Source of the DNA: Metellina segmentata
Lineage: Eukaryota > Arthropoda > Arachnida > Araneae > Tetragnathidae
Assembly (NCBI GenBank): GCA_947359465.1
Contig: OX375877.1
Span: forward strand, 57,509,359 to 57,573,358
Length of the DNA stretch: 64,000 nt
Direction of reading: 5' to 3'
Numbering within the stretch: position 1 is the first letter of the stretch; the number at the start of each line of letters is the position of its first letter. The position numbers and the translations under genes were made by a program. Below are positions 26,101 to 41,061 of this stretch, one piece after another. Below the pieces are notes generated by a model that searched no databases, had not been told where the DNA came from, and worked only from the letters and a program-made list of their open reading frames with translations.

Positions 26101-29100
26101 TTTTGGGTCTTTGCTCTTACTTCCGACAATTTGTCGGTAGATTTTCAAGAATTGCAAAACCATTAAGTGACCTGCTTCGAAATAATGTCGAATGGACATT
26201 TGGCTCTGAGCAAGTCGTAGCTTTTAAAAGGCTAAAGGAAATTCTCTCAAGTTGTCCGGTATTGCATCTCTTTAGGTAAGGAGCAGCCTTAGAATTACAT
26301 ACGAATGCTAGTATCCACGGCTTAGGAGCTGTTTTGCTTCAGGGGTTAGGCCACTATAGGATTTTTAAAGAATCGACTTTTTTACTGTTTTAAATGGTCC
26401 CTTAGGACCTTAAAAATGATATCGCAAAAGATAGTGGCTGGTAAATATCTCTAAGTAAATGTTTTTCAAAGTATAGTACAAGGCTGCCAGGCTGCGTTTT
26501 TAGACAATTGCTTGTTTCATCTTTAGAAACGCCGGTTTCAGTCAGTTTCGTACAGTTAAACATTCGAGAAGGACGCTATTTGAGGAACGTTTGTTTTTTA
26601 CCGATAATTGTGCTAACATTTTGTTTTTGTTTTGTGAGTGTTATTGATTTGTTTTTATAATGAGTGACACAAAGTGTATTGTGGTCAAAAGGTGCAAAAG
26701 AGACACGTATATACAGCAAGAGACCGAAAATACCTGGAACAAGACCGCTGAATCGACACTAGTTAGATACATTAAGTGAATTGAATGTTAGTACATCTGC
26801 AAAAAAATTGAAGCAATCGGAAGATATGTACGATATTGAAGTGAATCCAGGTTTTGGTTATCGTATGATAAACTTTATTGCTGATTTTTCAGCTATTTAA
26901 AACGTTGTCGTTTGTAAAGCGTACAAATCGCAAGTGAAATTTACGGAAAGTGGTAAGCGCGGTTTAGGATTCAAAATAGTAGTGTCCTGTGAAAAATGTG
27001 TACAGACTGAGATACCTAGTGGTCCATTTATTGAAAAAGGCTATGAAATAAACTGTAGAGTTGTTATTTCCATGCGATTACTTGGAATTGGTTTGCACGG
27101 AATAAAAAAGTTTTGTGCATTCATGGGATTACCTTGGCCTATATTTCAATCTTTCTATGATATGGTTGTCAATAGAATTTCAACTGCAACTAAACTAGTA
27201 TGCAAAAACAGTATGATAAAATCAGTGAAAGATGAGACAACTATTTCTATTGAAAAAGGAGAAAATGGAATTATGGTATCAGGCGATGGTTCGTGGACAA
27301 AACGTGGGTTTACGTCCTTGTTTGGCTCAGTGACTCTTATTAGCAATTAAAGTGCAAAAATCATATAAACTGCGCAGTGAAATCAAAATACTGTAAGGCG
27401 TGTGAGTACTGGAAGAATAAAGAACATACCGAAGAATATACGGAATGGGCATAAAATCATAAAGATAAGTGCGATGTGAATAACGATGGATCAGCAGGAA
27501 AATTGGAGGTCGATGCAGTTGTTGAGATGTTTCAGCGGTCCAAAGCTTTGCACCAGTTAAAATACACCCATTATATTAGTGACGGTGTTTCTAAGACTTA
27601 TAAGGGCGTTACTGATGCTAAGCCTTATCAGAATGTCACAGTACTCAAGAAAGAATGTGTAGATCACGATCCAAAGCGAATGAGTACCTGCCTACGTAAT
27701 TTGAAAAAGAAAATAAAAGGTCCCGCTGGAAGGGGCAAATTGACGGGAAAACTTATGGACGAACTCTGTATTTATTATGGATTAGCCATTCGTAGGAACT
27801 GTGATTCAGTTGAAAATAGGAGAAACAGTATATGGGCTACACTCGATCATAAATCATCTATTGATGCAACACCGCAGCACGATAAATGTCAGATCGGATA
27901 GGATTCATGGTGCTTATGGCAAAAGGCTAGGGCTACAAATAGTTTGGCTGAGTACAAACACAAGCCAGCTCTTCCAATTGAAGTGTATGAAGCTATCAAG
28001 CCAGTCTACGAAGAATTGACCAGAGTCGATCTTCTTATTCGATGCATCGGCGGTTATACTCAAAACTGTAATGAAAGTTTCAACTCGACTGTTTGAGTAT
28101 TGGCCCCAAAATCCATTTCTAGTGGTAAAACTGTGTTGGATATAGCTATGGATATTGCAGTTTGCGTGTACAGTGACGGCTTTGCTTCAATTTTGCACAT
28201 GATGAAAGCGATGGATTTAGAAATCGGTCCGAACAGCTACGAAATGTGCTTCTTAGAGATTGACAAGGAGCGCATAAAGCTTGAAGAAAGACCGCTGACT
28301 GAAGCTGCAAAATAGTGGACGATCGCTTTAAAATCCAGTAGAAAAGAAATGGAAGAGCAGGACACTAATCTAGAAGACCAATTATATGGTGCAAGCATCG
28401 CGGATTAAAGGTATTGGAAAATTTTTCATGACTTTCTATAACACAAATCTTTAAACGCGTTTATCTCAAAACTGCATTTTTCAAGTTGGCCGCACCCATA
28501 ACTCGAACAATTTTCAACAAATTTTTACTAAATCTTAAAAATTATATTGTCTAAATAAGTACGTAAAATTTTTTTATATGGCATAGTTCATTTGTTATTA
28601 ACAATTTTCTGGCGATTTTTCTGCGAATTTTGGAAGTTTGACTTTGGAAGTGCGCCATTAGGCCAAAAATAAAAAATAAAAGTAAAAAATGCTTCTTACT
28701 TCTCTAGCTGTTGTTATGCACATTAAAAAAAATTTAGTGACTCATCATAGTTCAAAATTTACAGTAGCTGTTGGTACGGCCATGGACCCTTCCAAAATAG
28801 AGAGGTCATCTGAGAAACGCTGCACAGCCGCCATTTTAAATAAATTATTCTATAAAAATTAAGTTTCACACTCAATCATACGTACAATAAACTTCTACCT
28901 TTGTAAACTCGATTTATTTTACATTTTTCCTAAAAACAAATCGCAAAATAGTCTATTTTTTCGGCCTCTAGAGTAGCCTAACCTATTCAGCAAGCTCATA
29001 ATGGGAAATTTCATCCCATTCACTTCATCAGCAAGAAGACTGCTCCTCAACAGGAGAAGCATTGTACTTACGAATTGGAAGTACTGTATGTAATTGAGTC

Positions 29101-32100
29101 TTTGCGAAAATTTTGATACTGCTTGTAGGGTACTAATTTCAAAATAGTGACGTATTGCTTTGCATTTCAGTGGACTATGCAGAAAAAAAACTTACGCCAA
29201 AAATTGCTTTATGGGTATGGAAAAATTGCTTATTATCACTCGAAGAATATGATTATGAGGTTGCCATAGATCAGTCACCCAAATGAAGCATGTGGATGCC
29301 CTAAGCAGAAACAAATTGTTGATAACAACACGTGCACAAGGAGAATTAACAACCAAATGGAAGCTGCAAAACATCAAGATGATCACATTAAAGCAATTAA
29401 AACTCTAGTTGAAGAAGGACATGACAGTAAACATTTCAAAAAAGCAGGAGTTGTATACAAGTATGAGAATGGGAAAGAACTGCTAATGGTTCCTCAAACG
29501 ATGCAAAATAACATCATTAGAGACGTTCACAACAAATGTCACTTTGGCGCTGCCAAGACAGGAATTTCTTAAGCAGCAGTTTCTTATTCCTAATGCAAGA
29601 AAACAGGTTGAAATCGTTATTTCTAATTGCGTACAGTGCATCCTCTATAATAGAAAACGTGGTAAAGGCAAAGGTTTACTGAATTCAGTGCGGAAAATCA
29701 ACATTCCACTTGGAACTTACAATATAAACTTTTTGAAACCCCTTTCAACAACGAATAACAGATACCAACCTTTTTTTTGTCGGTAGGCGAAGCCTTTATG
29801 AAGTTTGTCTGGTTGTATCCAGTGAAATCTACCTTGGCTATCGATGCAATAGAAAATCTGATATTACAACAAGCTACTTTTGGAAACCCATCACGAATAA
29901 TTTCAGATTGGGGATCAGCGTTTACATCGAAGGAATTCACTGATTCTTGAACTGATCAGGGAATTGAACATTGTAAAAAAGCAACCGGAATTTCTAGAGA
30001 CAATGGGCAGGCAGAAAGAATGTTCGGTCTGCTGATTCCTGTTCTTGCCAAACTTTCAATACAGGAGCCTTGCAAATGGTTCAAATATGTTCCAAGTCTA
30101 CACAGTATCACAAACAGCACACCATTCAGAAGTACGAAGCATACGCCATTCGAACTGAAGATTGGCATAACGATTAAAAATAAAGAAGATCGGAAGATAA
30201 AACGCATACTGGAAGAAGAGTATGAAAATTCCATAATGAAAGAGAGAGAAGAATGACGAGCACAATCAAAAGACAGTATTTTTAAATTGCAACAGGAAAA
30301 TAGACGTCAGTGTAACAAAGGGGAAAAAATATCTAGTGTACAAAGTAGTAGATCTTGTGGCCATTCAGCGCACACATTTTGGAGTTGGGCTTAAGCTGAA
30401 GTCAAAATTTTGGGATCATATAGAGTTGTAAAAGTGTCTCCTAATGGCAGATATGCCATTGAAAAAGTGGGCGATCATAACTGTCCATGTCTACCTACTT
30501 CAGCAGCTGATTACATGAAACCCTGGCCCACTGGCCAACAGTAAAAAAAATGCACCTAAGCCTTTTTTCCCTCTTTTTGTTGTTTATATTTTCAGATATG
30601 TGAGAATGTTATTGCCTGTTTACTGATGATGAAGACAGCGAATTTGGAGGACGAAATTACAGTCAGGACGGCCGATTGTGTGGCGCGCTCGCCAAAGCCT
30701 GATATGTCCGCAGCAGTAACGGCACCTAGAGAAAGCGTCAGCAACAATCGGACCGATGTTCCCCAGACACCGAAGCTAGCAGTTGGGCAGACCGCCTATG
30801 ACTTTTTAGGCAGATAGATAGCGTCTTCTTTGTCGGATATTCTTAATTGTTAAAGAAGTTTGTAAATAAACTGTAAATACATTAATTATGCAACTAAACA
30901 TAAATTTAAACTTTAAGAATTATTTATCATTTGCCTTTTACGAACCCTCATACATTTTAAATATGTATAGCCCAATGCTATTGTTTGATAACACTAAGCA
31001 TAAAAATATCATTAAAATGTTTCCATACCACATTTAAAAAAAAGGTTCACGAGCGTGTTCGCATAACAGAACTCTAATATATTGGGTTGAGAAATAAGTT
31101 TGTTCGGTTTTTCTGTAGAGCAGAATATCTTCTATCCACGATCTCTATTGCACAGTGCAATTGTGCAAGTAACTAGCTCACGTGACAGGTGACGTTGAAG
31201 GCATGTAATCTGCTTATACATTTCGGGTAACTTAGATTCTTACGCGAGCTGCGTGCTTGTAAACATGGAAGATAGGAACGTACATTTTCGAAACATATTA
31301 CTATTTCATTTCAAAAAAGGTAAAAAAGCTGCAGAAGAGCATAAAAAGATTTGTAATGTGCAAGGAGACGATACCTTAACCATATTTGTGTGTCCAAAGT
31401 GGTTCGCCAAGTTCTGTTCCGATGATTTTGAACTCAACAACGTGTTCCGCTCCGGTTGCCCAACGGAGATTGGCTCAGCCGTTATAAAAGCTACCGTCGG
31501 TAAAAATTCAAGCTGTACGGGGGATTGCTACGGAACTCAATATACCCAACACAATTTTAGAGAATCATTTGAGACACGTTTCACCCTCAATATAAGGTTT
31601 TCACATGAGTTAACCGAACACAACTTAACTGCTCACATTTCTATCTGCGACAGGCTCCTTAAATGCCAAGAAAAATATCTATTTTAAAAATTTTAAAATT
31701 GCTGGTTATAGGTTAATAACAGTGGATTATGTTTGTTGTGGCGTGTGTATCTTAATCTTACTCAAATTTAAGTTTCAGTTTCTGATCGGTAGGTGTCGTG
31801 ATACTCAAGTCTAAAGTATAAATACTTTGTCTTTAGATCTCAATTCACTGATTTCGTTTATTTCTTCTTCGTCAGAGATTGACGTGCTAGATCAACCCTG
31901 TTCAATTCTGCTGTTCTTAAGGCCACAGTTCAGGCTTTGATTTTTAAAGTTTAATTCTAATTTGTTGTCATCATGTTGTACATTAGGGTGGAGCGAAAAA
32001 CACGAATTTCGGAAATTGAAAACGCCTATGGTGGGAATAGTTGGGGACTACCATGCTTATCAATTATACAAAATATGAGCTAAGCAAGCTATCAATTAAT

Positions 32101-35100
32101 ATCTTCAGGTGCCAAAATCACTTTGAAATTTCGAAATTTTGCCTATTTTTTCACAAAAATGATACTAACGCATTTAAAAAATTTAGTATATTTTATTTAA
32201 AGCCATGGGTGGGTGAAATGAACTTCCCTGCGTGTAAAAAAAATGTTTTACACCTAACATTATCTTAAAAAATAAAAAATTTCCCCTTTTTTTAGAGCGT
32301 CATCACCCGCGTCTCCACTCCTCTCAATAGACTCATCATTGCGACCGCGCGTTTACACAGGCGCTTCCCCTAGCAGCTCTTCGCTGTTTTTGCATTGTTA
32401 AAACAACCCAGAACTCAGCACGAGGAGGTGGCTGCATATCGAGTTCCACCCCACCCCCCTTAAAATTTCAATTTAAGTTACTAGCTTACCCTAAAAAATT
32501 AAATTGAAGTTACTGGCAAGTGGTTTAGCTTAAAAGTGGTTGATATTGGGGATTTTGGTTTCAAATCTGGGTAAAGCAAGTCTAGAAGCAATTCTGGACC
32601 AAATAAATCCATCTCGTGCCTCTGTACCAGGTACTGTACTATATGCTTCAGTTACTAATTTAACACAACATTCTACTCCTTGTGAATGGCATGGAAAGTT
32701 AAACATGTTACTATTGGTTGGAACGTCTAGAATCATAGACATGAGTTGATCATCAGAACGAGATACTGTAAGTGGTAGATCTGTAATGGAATCTGATTGC
32801 TATTCAATTAGATTTATGTAATCATCTGCTTCGAAGTTTAACTGGGGAATTTTTTTTAAACTATCGAATATTCTTTTTAACTTTATTTTTGTGTCTTAAT
32901 TTTAAATTCTTCTAAGGCTCAATTCTCTGACGTGTTTTCGATCATCATCTAACATTGCCAATATAATATTTTCTGGATGGGCATGATAAGCATTTCTTTG
33001 CAAAGTTATATATATTCCAATTTTTAAATCATCAGGCAAAAATCTCGATTTATTTAAAATAACATACTCTGTTAATATTTTCAAGTTATGGGTTGGATCA
33101 TCTGTTGAAACATATAACCTTAAAATTCTATTTGCGGCGTCAACCATCTGGAATGATTCAATTTTCTGGATCTTTTTGTTAAAAGCTTAATGGAATATAT
33201 TTATTTGATATCCCTGAGCACATTTCGTAAAGGTTTTGTTGATCAGTGCTAAGATTCTCTAGGACAATATCTGGCAAAGTTACTTCTATCTTTCAAAGTT
33301 TGTTAAAGGCAATTTTTCACAAGATTCTAACATTTTTCCAATTTCTCCGTTGTATCCTTTTGGTCCAGTGGTTTTCCCTTCTAAATGTTGCAACAAATGA
33401 CGTAAAGGTAGCTGGGTAGCTCATTTGTATGTAAAAAACAAATAAACCAATGCACAGGACGTCCTAAAAAGAGCTCGATTTGTCGAATGACTCCATTTTT
33501 CAAACCTGTATTTACTACTGTACCATCACAACAACCACTTGCATCTTAGAAAAATCGATATTTTTCTCCAAAAAAGTTAAAATACTTGTTTTAATATTTT
33601 GAGGAGACAGTTGCAGGAGTGACCTGTCCCATTTATTTTGATCCTGGTTCTAGTATTAGAACGCTATGTTCTTCTGTTACCGTCTTTCTAGCAATATTTT
33701 CTCTTTCTTTAATCATTACTAAAGTTTAAACCTTTCGCTCATCAAAGTATATTCCATATTCTGATTAAAGAGGTAGTTTTCTCATTTTTCCTTTTCAGGT
33801 AGCTACGGGTCTTTGTCCTTTCTCTTCTAATTTTAATACGATCAACTATGCTTGAAGAATCATACTTGGAAATTTTTCCAATATCCTTCAAAGCAGCATT
33901 TATTAGAATTGCTACCGATCTATCGGAAACACCAGTTCTGTCACAAGCCTGAGCTACATTTGGAAGTTTAGTTCTCGTTTGTAAAGTTGAAGGAGCATTA
34001 TTATCAATGATTGTGTTTATAGTGTCATTAGAATTCTTAAGTAAATTAAAACTCATAGTAGCTCCCGTAATAGAGGGCGAGAGTATTTTGGATTGTTTTC
34101 CTTTACAATCTTTGAGCTGAACGTTTTGGCTCTCTACTTATCTTTCTTTGCACTGCAATCTTTTCTTCTAGCATTTTACTGGTTTTAATGTCAACATTTC
34201 CAATGACCAATTTTTGAAGTTAAAAAAGCTCTTTCAGCAATAAGTACTTTCATTTTGCAAGTACAATTGAGAAAGTTATTGCATTTACAAATGCTAATAT
34301 CAGATAGATTTTTTTTCTGCTGATTACCTGAAGGACACAAGCTTTTTCGAGAAATCTAGTTTGCCAGTATTTTTTAATAGTTTCTTAATATTTCTATATG
34401 CTTTATGGAAAATTTTCAGCACATATATTATTTGATGGTTTGTTACAGTTGGAATCGAACTAATTCCCCATAATCTTTTAATCTCTTTAATTAAAATTGA
34501 ACACATACATCAGCCACATACAATCATATATTTTATAATATTTCTGTATGTAAAGATAATACTTCATAACATCTGCATATGTTGGAAGCATGTTAGGCTT
34601 CATTATTTCAGCCATTCCAAACACGGGACATATATCTACTGAAAGTGTCCTAGGCATTTCGACTTATTCACAGTACCGTGGATCCTTAACAAACAAAACC
34701 CACACAAAACTGAACTTAAAGATTAAAATTCAAAATAAAAAATATCTAAAATAAGAAGACAAAAAAACAGCAAAATACGCACCAACAAACGAAAGCGAAT
34801 CAATTTGAACAAAGGACTTAGTTTTCCTCGATAGACATGATCGGTAGGGCATTTGCAGGATGATACACCTACTAGATGTTTACAAAAAAAGTGGGCGGGT
34901 ATTTAAAAAAACCAGACACCTCCAATCCATGTGGTGAAATACGAGTTATTTACCCCTTACTAATAAGCGAAGAAAGGGAAGCTCACTTTTGTAACGAGGA
35001 ACGCAATGATGAGTCTATTGAGAGGAGTGGAGACATAAGTTATATAGCGCTCTAAAAAAGGGGGAATTTTTTAAATTTCCGGGATAATGTTATTTGTAAC

Positions 35101-38100
35101 ACTTTTTTTTTACAAGCAAGGAAGTTCATTTCACCCACATATGGCTTTAAATAAGATGTATTAAATTTTTTAAATGCGTTATTATTATTTTTGTGAAGAA
35201 ATTGGCAAAATTTCGAAATTTCAAAGTGATTTTGGCACCTGAAGATATTAATTGATATAGCTCATATTTTGTACTAGCCACTGTGTGGCTAGTACGGCGT
35301 TGCCCGTGCTGTACTTTGTGGGGTTAGGTGTGTCCATTGTAAACGTTTGTAAACCACCGGTGTTTGCTACGCATTCCCATTTGGTTTGCTTCGCAAACCA
35401 ACACAACGGATAACGCCGTGATGGCCTCGTTATTGTGAAATTGGAATTGCGAAGAGATCCAATTGGTGTGACGTGACAATTTGTTGGAGGGTGGTGTGCC
35501 AGCTGATGTGTTATGTTATAATTCGACCGAGGTTGTACACGTATATTTGCCTTATTGGATAAAACTTCGACCCTAGTTAATAGGTAGTTGTAGTGCTTGA
35601 GAACGTTAATTAAAAATTACCCAATTTTCTCGGATACTTTCCTTAGGCGATTGATCTCGGACCGCAGTTAAGAGCCCGTTGAGTTGCTATAGTACGACGT
35701 TAATTAAAAATTACCTCGGATCTCAAAATTAGGGAATTAATCCCATACCCTCGTTAATAGCCAATTGTGTTGATTTTGTGTGATGTTAATTAAAAATTTC
35801 CTCAGATTTCAAATTCGCTGAAATTTTTAATAAAAACATGTAGAATTTCTGTTGATTGTTGTATTATTTTTAAAATCCGTCTTATACGCATGTATATTTT
35901 AAACATTTTACTTCAATGCCAAAAATTGTATTTTCTAAGAATTAAGAGATTTAAGTTTTTGGAAAAGGCAGTTGAGAAAATTGAAGGGAGAGAGAAAACA
36001 CGCTTTTGTACTCAAAACCGAAAAAATGAGTATCTTCTTTTTTAAATTTTACAACTTGAATGTGTGGTGTATCTTATTTTTAACACAACAATGAAATCTG
36101 CTGATTTGGGCAATACAGTATATTTTAACCCCAAATTACTTAAATAATAGGGAGACAGAAAAATTAGAAATATTTTTGTAAGTTAAGGAAATTTTGAATA
36201 GAATAGATTAATAGACCAAAATAAAAGGTAATTTTTTTTCATTTAGAGTACAAAGTGAATTATTTTATTCTTATCTGAATTTTTAAAATTAGCAATGTTT
36301 GTAGATGTGAAATGTAACTTTAGAAACAATTAAATGAAATGAAATAAGTCTGTGCCATGTGGGAAAGGAAAACAAATTATAAAAATTAGCATTTTATACT
36401 TGATTATTTTTCCCCGAGATAGTATACATGTACACTTATTAAAATAACCATATGTGGCAAGAAATTGAAGTGATATCTATTTATAAAAAGTAAAAAGGTA
36501 TTAAATTCTGTTGAACACTTGACCGTGGGAGAAACACGGTTTAATGAGACCGAGTCGTATGACTTTAAGTGATTGTGCCTTGTTCATGCTGACAGTGAAA
36601 CTTAAACGAACTGGGAATTGAAGGTTTTTAAATTGGAATGGGATATCAGAAGTGATGATTGGTATTCTAGGAATGAATATGTTTAAACTTGCAGCATGTG
36701 TAGTGACGATGGTGGCTTGAATAATATTTGGCATGAGTTTCTTGACAGAGTGTTGTGCCATTGCATAGTGAAGGAGGATTCAGATTCGTGAGAAGCATAA
36801 TCGGTGCTCCAATATGTGCGAGAGTACTCCAGATGGTTCCAATGTGTAAAAAAACTGTGTTGTGTGTTTTAAGGACTCATTTCTGTTATGCGTAATGTCT
36901 ATAGATTTGTAAATTTAAAAACTATGGAGTAATTCTCGCAAGACTTGCTTTATGATGACATTGACATATTTATTTATTTGGGAAAGATCTGCCCTTTGGC
37001 ACAGCCATGCATGATGAGTGCTTTGCTACAACAGCAATATATCGATGAACCGCAGGGGTTGTAACCTTTTGGGTGTGGGCCACAGGTGTTTTGACAACTG
37101 TTTCTGTTGTTAGCATAATGATGAAATGACGGAATGAACGGCAAAGAAAAGAGCAACATGATTGATTGATTGCCAAACTTTAAAGCATCCCACAGAACGG
37201 CAGCGCTTGCTATATGTGTTGTGGAAGTGACAGAAACACGCCCGTCTTGAAAACTAATCCTACAAAAGTTGCAAACACTTTTAACAGCACTTACATACAA
37301 CTCCTCTAACCCTTCACAATGCTGGCTTCTTATAGGACTGCCTTTTTTATATTTGTCGACACAAAGCTGTGATTGGCTGTTACATAACACATTTGCATAG
37401 TTCCATCTAACTCTGCAGCAAATTGCAGCCTCTCAAATTTAGATTAGCTTCCAGAAATTAACATTTTCCACGATATGCTTAACTTTTGCCAGCGAGTGTA
37501 GAGAATTATAAAATGAAGTACTACGTGTGTTGTCTGTTCGGCGTGTCCTGATGAATCTATAGTACTTCCAATAATGAAATTTGGCACATAGGTAGTGTGA
37601 ATATTTTACAATTTTATAGTCCACCACAAATTTTAAAATTTAATCCAGAACACTTTAAAAGTAATGTAATGAGATATTTAATTAATATTGTGTTCCTCCG
37701 AATAGCAAATGTTCAATTGGTATTGACTAAATACGTATTTACAGTGCGTATGTAGCTGCCCCATTAATGGATATACTTTATAAAAATGTATTGCTTTTTT
37801 AAAAGCATATTAACTTTTAGTTAGCGTAAACTTTTAGTTTGGATTATCATAATGTATAATATAAGTATATATTTTTTTGTGTTTCCTCCATTTTTGGAAC
37901 TGGATGACAGTTGTGCAATATGTTATTTGTTATTGCTTCTGTTTTAGAGTACGATAGTTTGGATTATAATTTTTAAAGCATATAAACTTTTTGTTTGGAT
38001 TATTTGGATATCTTTTTCAAAAGCAGAGACCTGTTTCATCAATTTATAGTCGCTATGTATTCCGACATTGAATCGGAGAAGGTGTTGTACATACGACTGA

Positions 38101-40997
38101 ATGAGATCACTCAGAGTGGAACAGTATGCACATTTGAAAGATGCGTTGATGAACGGTGGAAATGCTGCGATAAAAAAACTGAAGTACACAGAAATCACTA
38201 AACTTCCAAAAAGATATAAAAACCAAAAGTAAAAGTTTATGCTTTTGTAAATTTATGTTACATAAATTATTAAAATTAAGTATTGCTATGCTTTCCAAAA
38301 GACACAAAAACACAGAAACAAAAAAAAAATAGCATTAAAGATCAACAAAATAACAGCATTTCGCAATAACATTTTTTTTTATTTACAGCCCCCAATATGC
38401 AAAAACGGTAGTCATATAAGAAGCCAGCATTGGCAAAATAATGTTTAAATCCAAGACTAAACTTTTTTGCATATTTCTAAAAACGAAACCGTGATTGGCT
38501 GTTACCTAACACATTTCAATACTTCTATCTTACTGTGCAGCAAATTGCAGCCTCTGTAATTAAGATTGGCTTCTGAAAATTAAACAGAAACATAAAAACA
38601 GCGGGTTTTTTTTGGCCATATAATGTAATATTGTCGGCCGTGAATAAAAAAAAAGGCAGTTATAGCGAAATGCCATAGTTTTGTTGCTCCGTTAGACAAT
38701 TTTTTGTTTGTTTCTGTGTTTGGGTGACTTTTGGAAAACATAGCAATATTTAATTATGATAAGTTAGGCAACATAAATTTACAAAAGTATAAACTTTTGT
38801 TTTGAATATCGTTGAATCAGAGGGACTCGGAGAGTGGAACATTATGCACATTTGAGAGATGCTTTGATGAAAGGTGGAAACGTTGCTATACGTAAACTCC
38901 ACAAAAATTGCTTAACTTCCAAAAAGATATAAAAACCAAAAGTTAAAGTATATGCTTTTGTAAATTTATACGTTACATAAATGAACATAATTAAATATTG
39001 CTATGCTTTCCAAAAGACACCCAAACACAGAAACAAACAAAAATAGCATAAAAGATGAACAAAATAACATCACTTCGTAATAACAGTATTTTTTTAATTT
39101 ACAGCCCCCAATATTCAAAAAAGGCAGTGATATAAGAAGCCAGCATTGTGAAGGGTCAGAGCATTGGTGTCATTAATAAAATAATGTTTAAATCCAAGAC
39201 TGCATTTGTAGCATATTTCTAAAAAAAAAAACGTGATTGGCCGTTATGTAATACATTTTAATACTTCCTTATTTCTGTAGAGTGTATTGTAAGACGAATA
39301 TGAAAAAGTTACTTATGTTTAACTACACCTATTAGTCTGAACCGACTTCATTTCGTATCGTAGCATGTAAAAGTAGCCTCGCGATAGGATTTTGAGTTGT
39401 GACGTCGGCTTTGTATAAAGTCGATGTTGGTCTAAGTACACTATAGCGACAACGCAGTAAGATTATGTCAATGTTATGCAAACATTACTGATATTTTCGT
39501 GAGGCAAAATGTAGCTAAAGGGAGAAGCTGATACTAAACAAAAGCATAAAAACAGCATTTGTTTTGGTCATTTAACAAAACATTGTGGGGCGTGAATTAA
39601 AAGAGACCGTTTTAGCGAAATGCGATAATTTAGTTATTATTTTATGCAATTTTTTGTTTGTTTCTGTGTTTGAGTGTGTTTATGAAAGAATAGGAATAAT
39701 TAAGAATATCAATACTTAAATTTGATAATTTAGGCAACATAAAAATGTACAAAAGTATCACCTTGAACTTTTGATATCTTTTTGGAAGTTTAGCGATTTC
39801 TGTGTGTTTTTGTTTTGCAATATTTCCATCCTTCATCAACGCATCTCTCAAATGTGCATACTGTTCCATTCTGAGTGATCTGATTCAGTCGTATCTACAA
39901 CACCTTCTCCGATTGAATGTCGGATTACATGGCGACAATAAATTGATGGAACATGTGTTTGCTTCTCAGTAAAATGTTGAAATTCGAAGAGTATATCATG
40001 ATCCTGTGAGCATAGAGCTACATAGAAGAAATGTTCTTAGTTTGCATAAATGATAGAAATCCAAGATTGGCGTGAGTGCAGTTAAAGCCCTTTTCAATAC
40101 TGTGGACATTTTTAGGAAACCAAATAAAACAAAAATATAATAATAAATTAATTTTTTAAAGTTGTACATTAAATATCGCTTTTCTTTCCATAAGACATCA
40201 AAACAAAAATGATACAAATTTACTGTATAAAAAACGAAGTACTATACAGAAACAAACAAAAGATTGCATAAATGAAACAAACCATAAATTGCACAAAATA
40301 TTTAAAAAAAAATATCGCTAGACTTTGAAAAAAATATCCAAATAATCGAAACTAAAAGTGAATATGCTTAAAAAATCAAAATCCAAACAACGGTAGTCTA
40401 AAAAAAAACAATAACAAACGTATTGCACAACCGTTATCCAGTTCAAAAAATGAAGTAAGCACAGTATAAAAATACAAATATAAAAGATTAAAAGTTAATG
40501 CTAACTAAAAGTTAATATGCTTTTAAAAAAGCAATACATTTCATAAAGGATATTCAGTAATTCTAAAAGTGAATATGCTTAAAAAATCAAATCCCAAACA
40601 ACGGTAGTCTAAAAAATAAACAATAACAAACGTATTGCACAACCGTTATCCAGTAGCAAAAATTAAGTAAGCACAATAAAAAAATTCAAATATAAAAGTT
40701 GACGCTAACTAAAAGTTAATATGCCTTTAAAAAGGCAATAAATTTCATAAAGGATATCCAGTAATAGGGCGGCTACACACGCGCAGAAAATACGGATTCA
40801 TTCAATACCGATCATGACTGTTGCCATTCGGAGGAAAGGGAATAATAATTAAACATCGCATTAAATTAATTTTAAAATTTTCTAGATCAAATTTTAAGAA
40901 TCGGGCTGTCTATAAAATTGTTAAAAAATTCGTACTACATGTGTGCCAAATTTCATTAGTGTGAATGCCATAAATTCGTCAGGGCACCATTTCACGA

Positions 40998-41061
<64 letters not shown>

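Larger units (their letters stand above)
24050..30560 (+). mobile_element. Second Ty3-type element, canonical pol order, interrupted
   Basis: Order on the plus strand: SCAN-like gag, two zinc knuckles, aspartic protease, RT, RNase H, integrase. RNase H is split at 26342/28986 by a Mutator-like element. The element is decayed, with many stops. No LTR pair was identified, so both borders are approximate. Confidence 0.8.
37250..40770. repeat. Direct and inverted repeats inside the Helitron
   Basis: GTGATTGGCTGTTA...AATTGCAGCCTCT recurs at 37370 and 38490, with a weaker copy at 39234. A unit of about 217 bp (AAAAGTGAATATGCTTAAAA) is tandemly repeated from 40345 and 40562 and recurs inverted and diverged at 37790-37990. 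Such arrays are typical of decayed, rearranged Helitrons. Confidence 0.7.

Noticed and set aside
10350..30560. Endogenous retrovirus with env
   Set aside because: No env-like frame with signal, transmembrane or fusion features was seen in the Ty3 or BEL elements.
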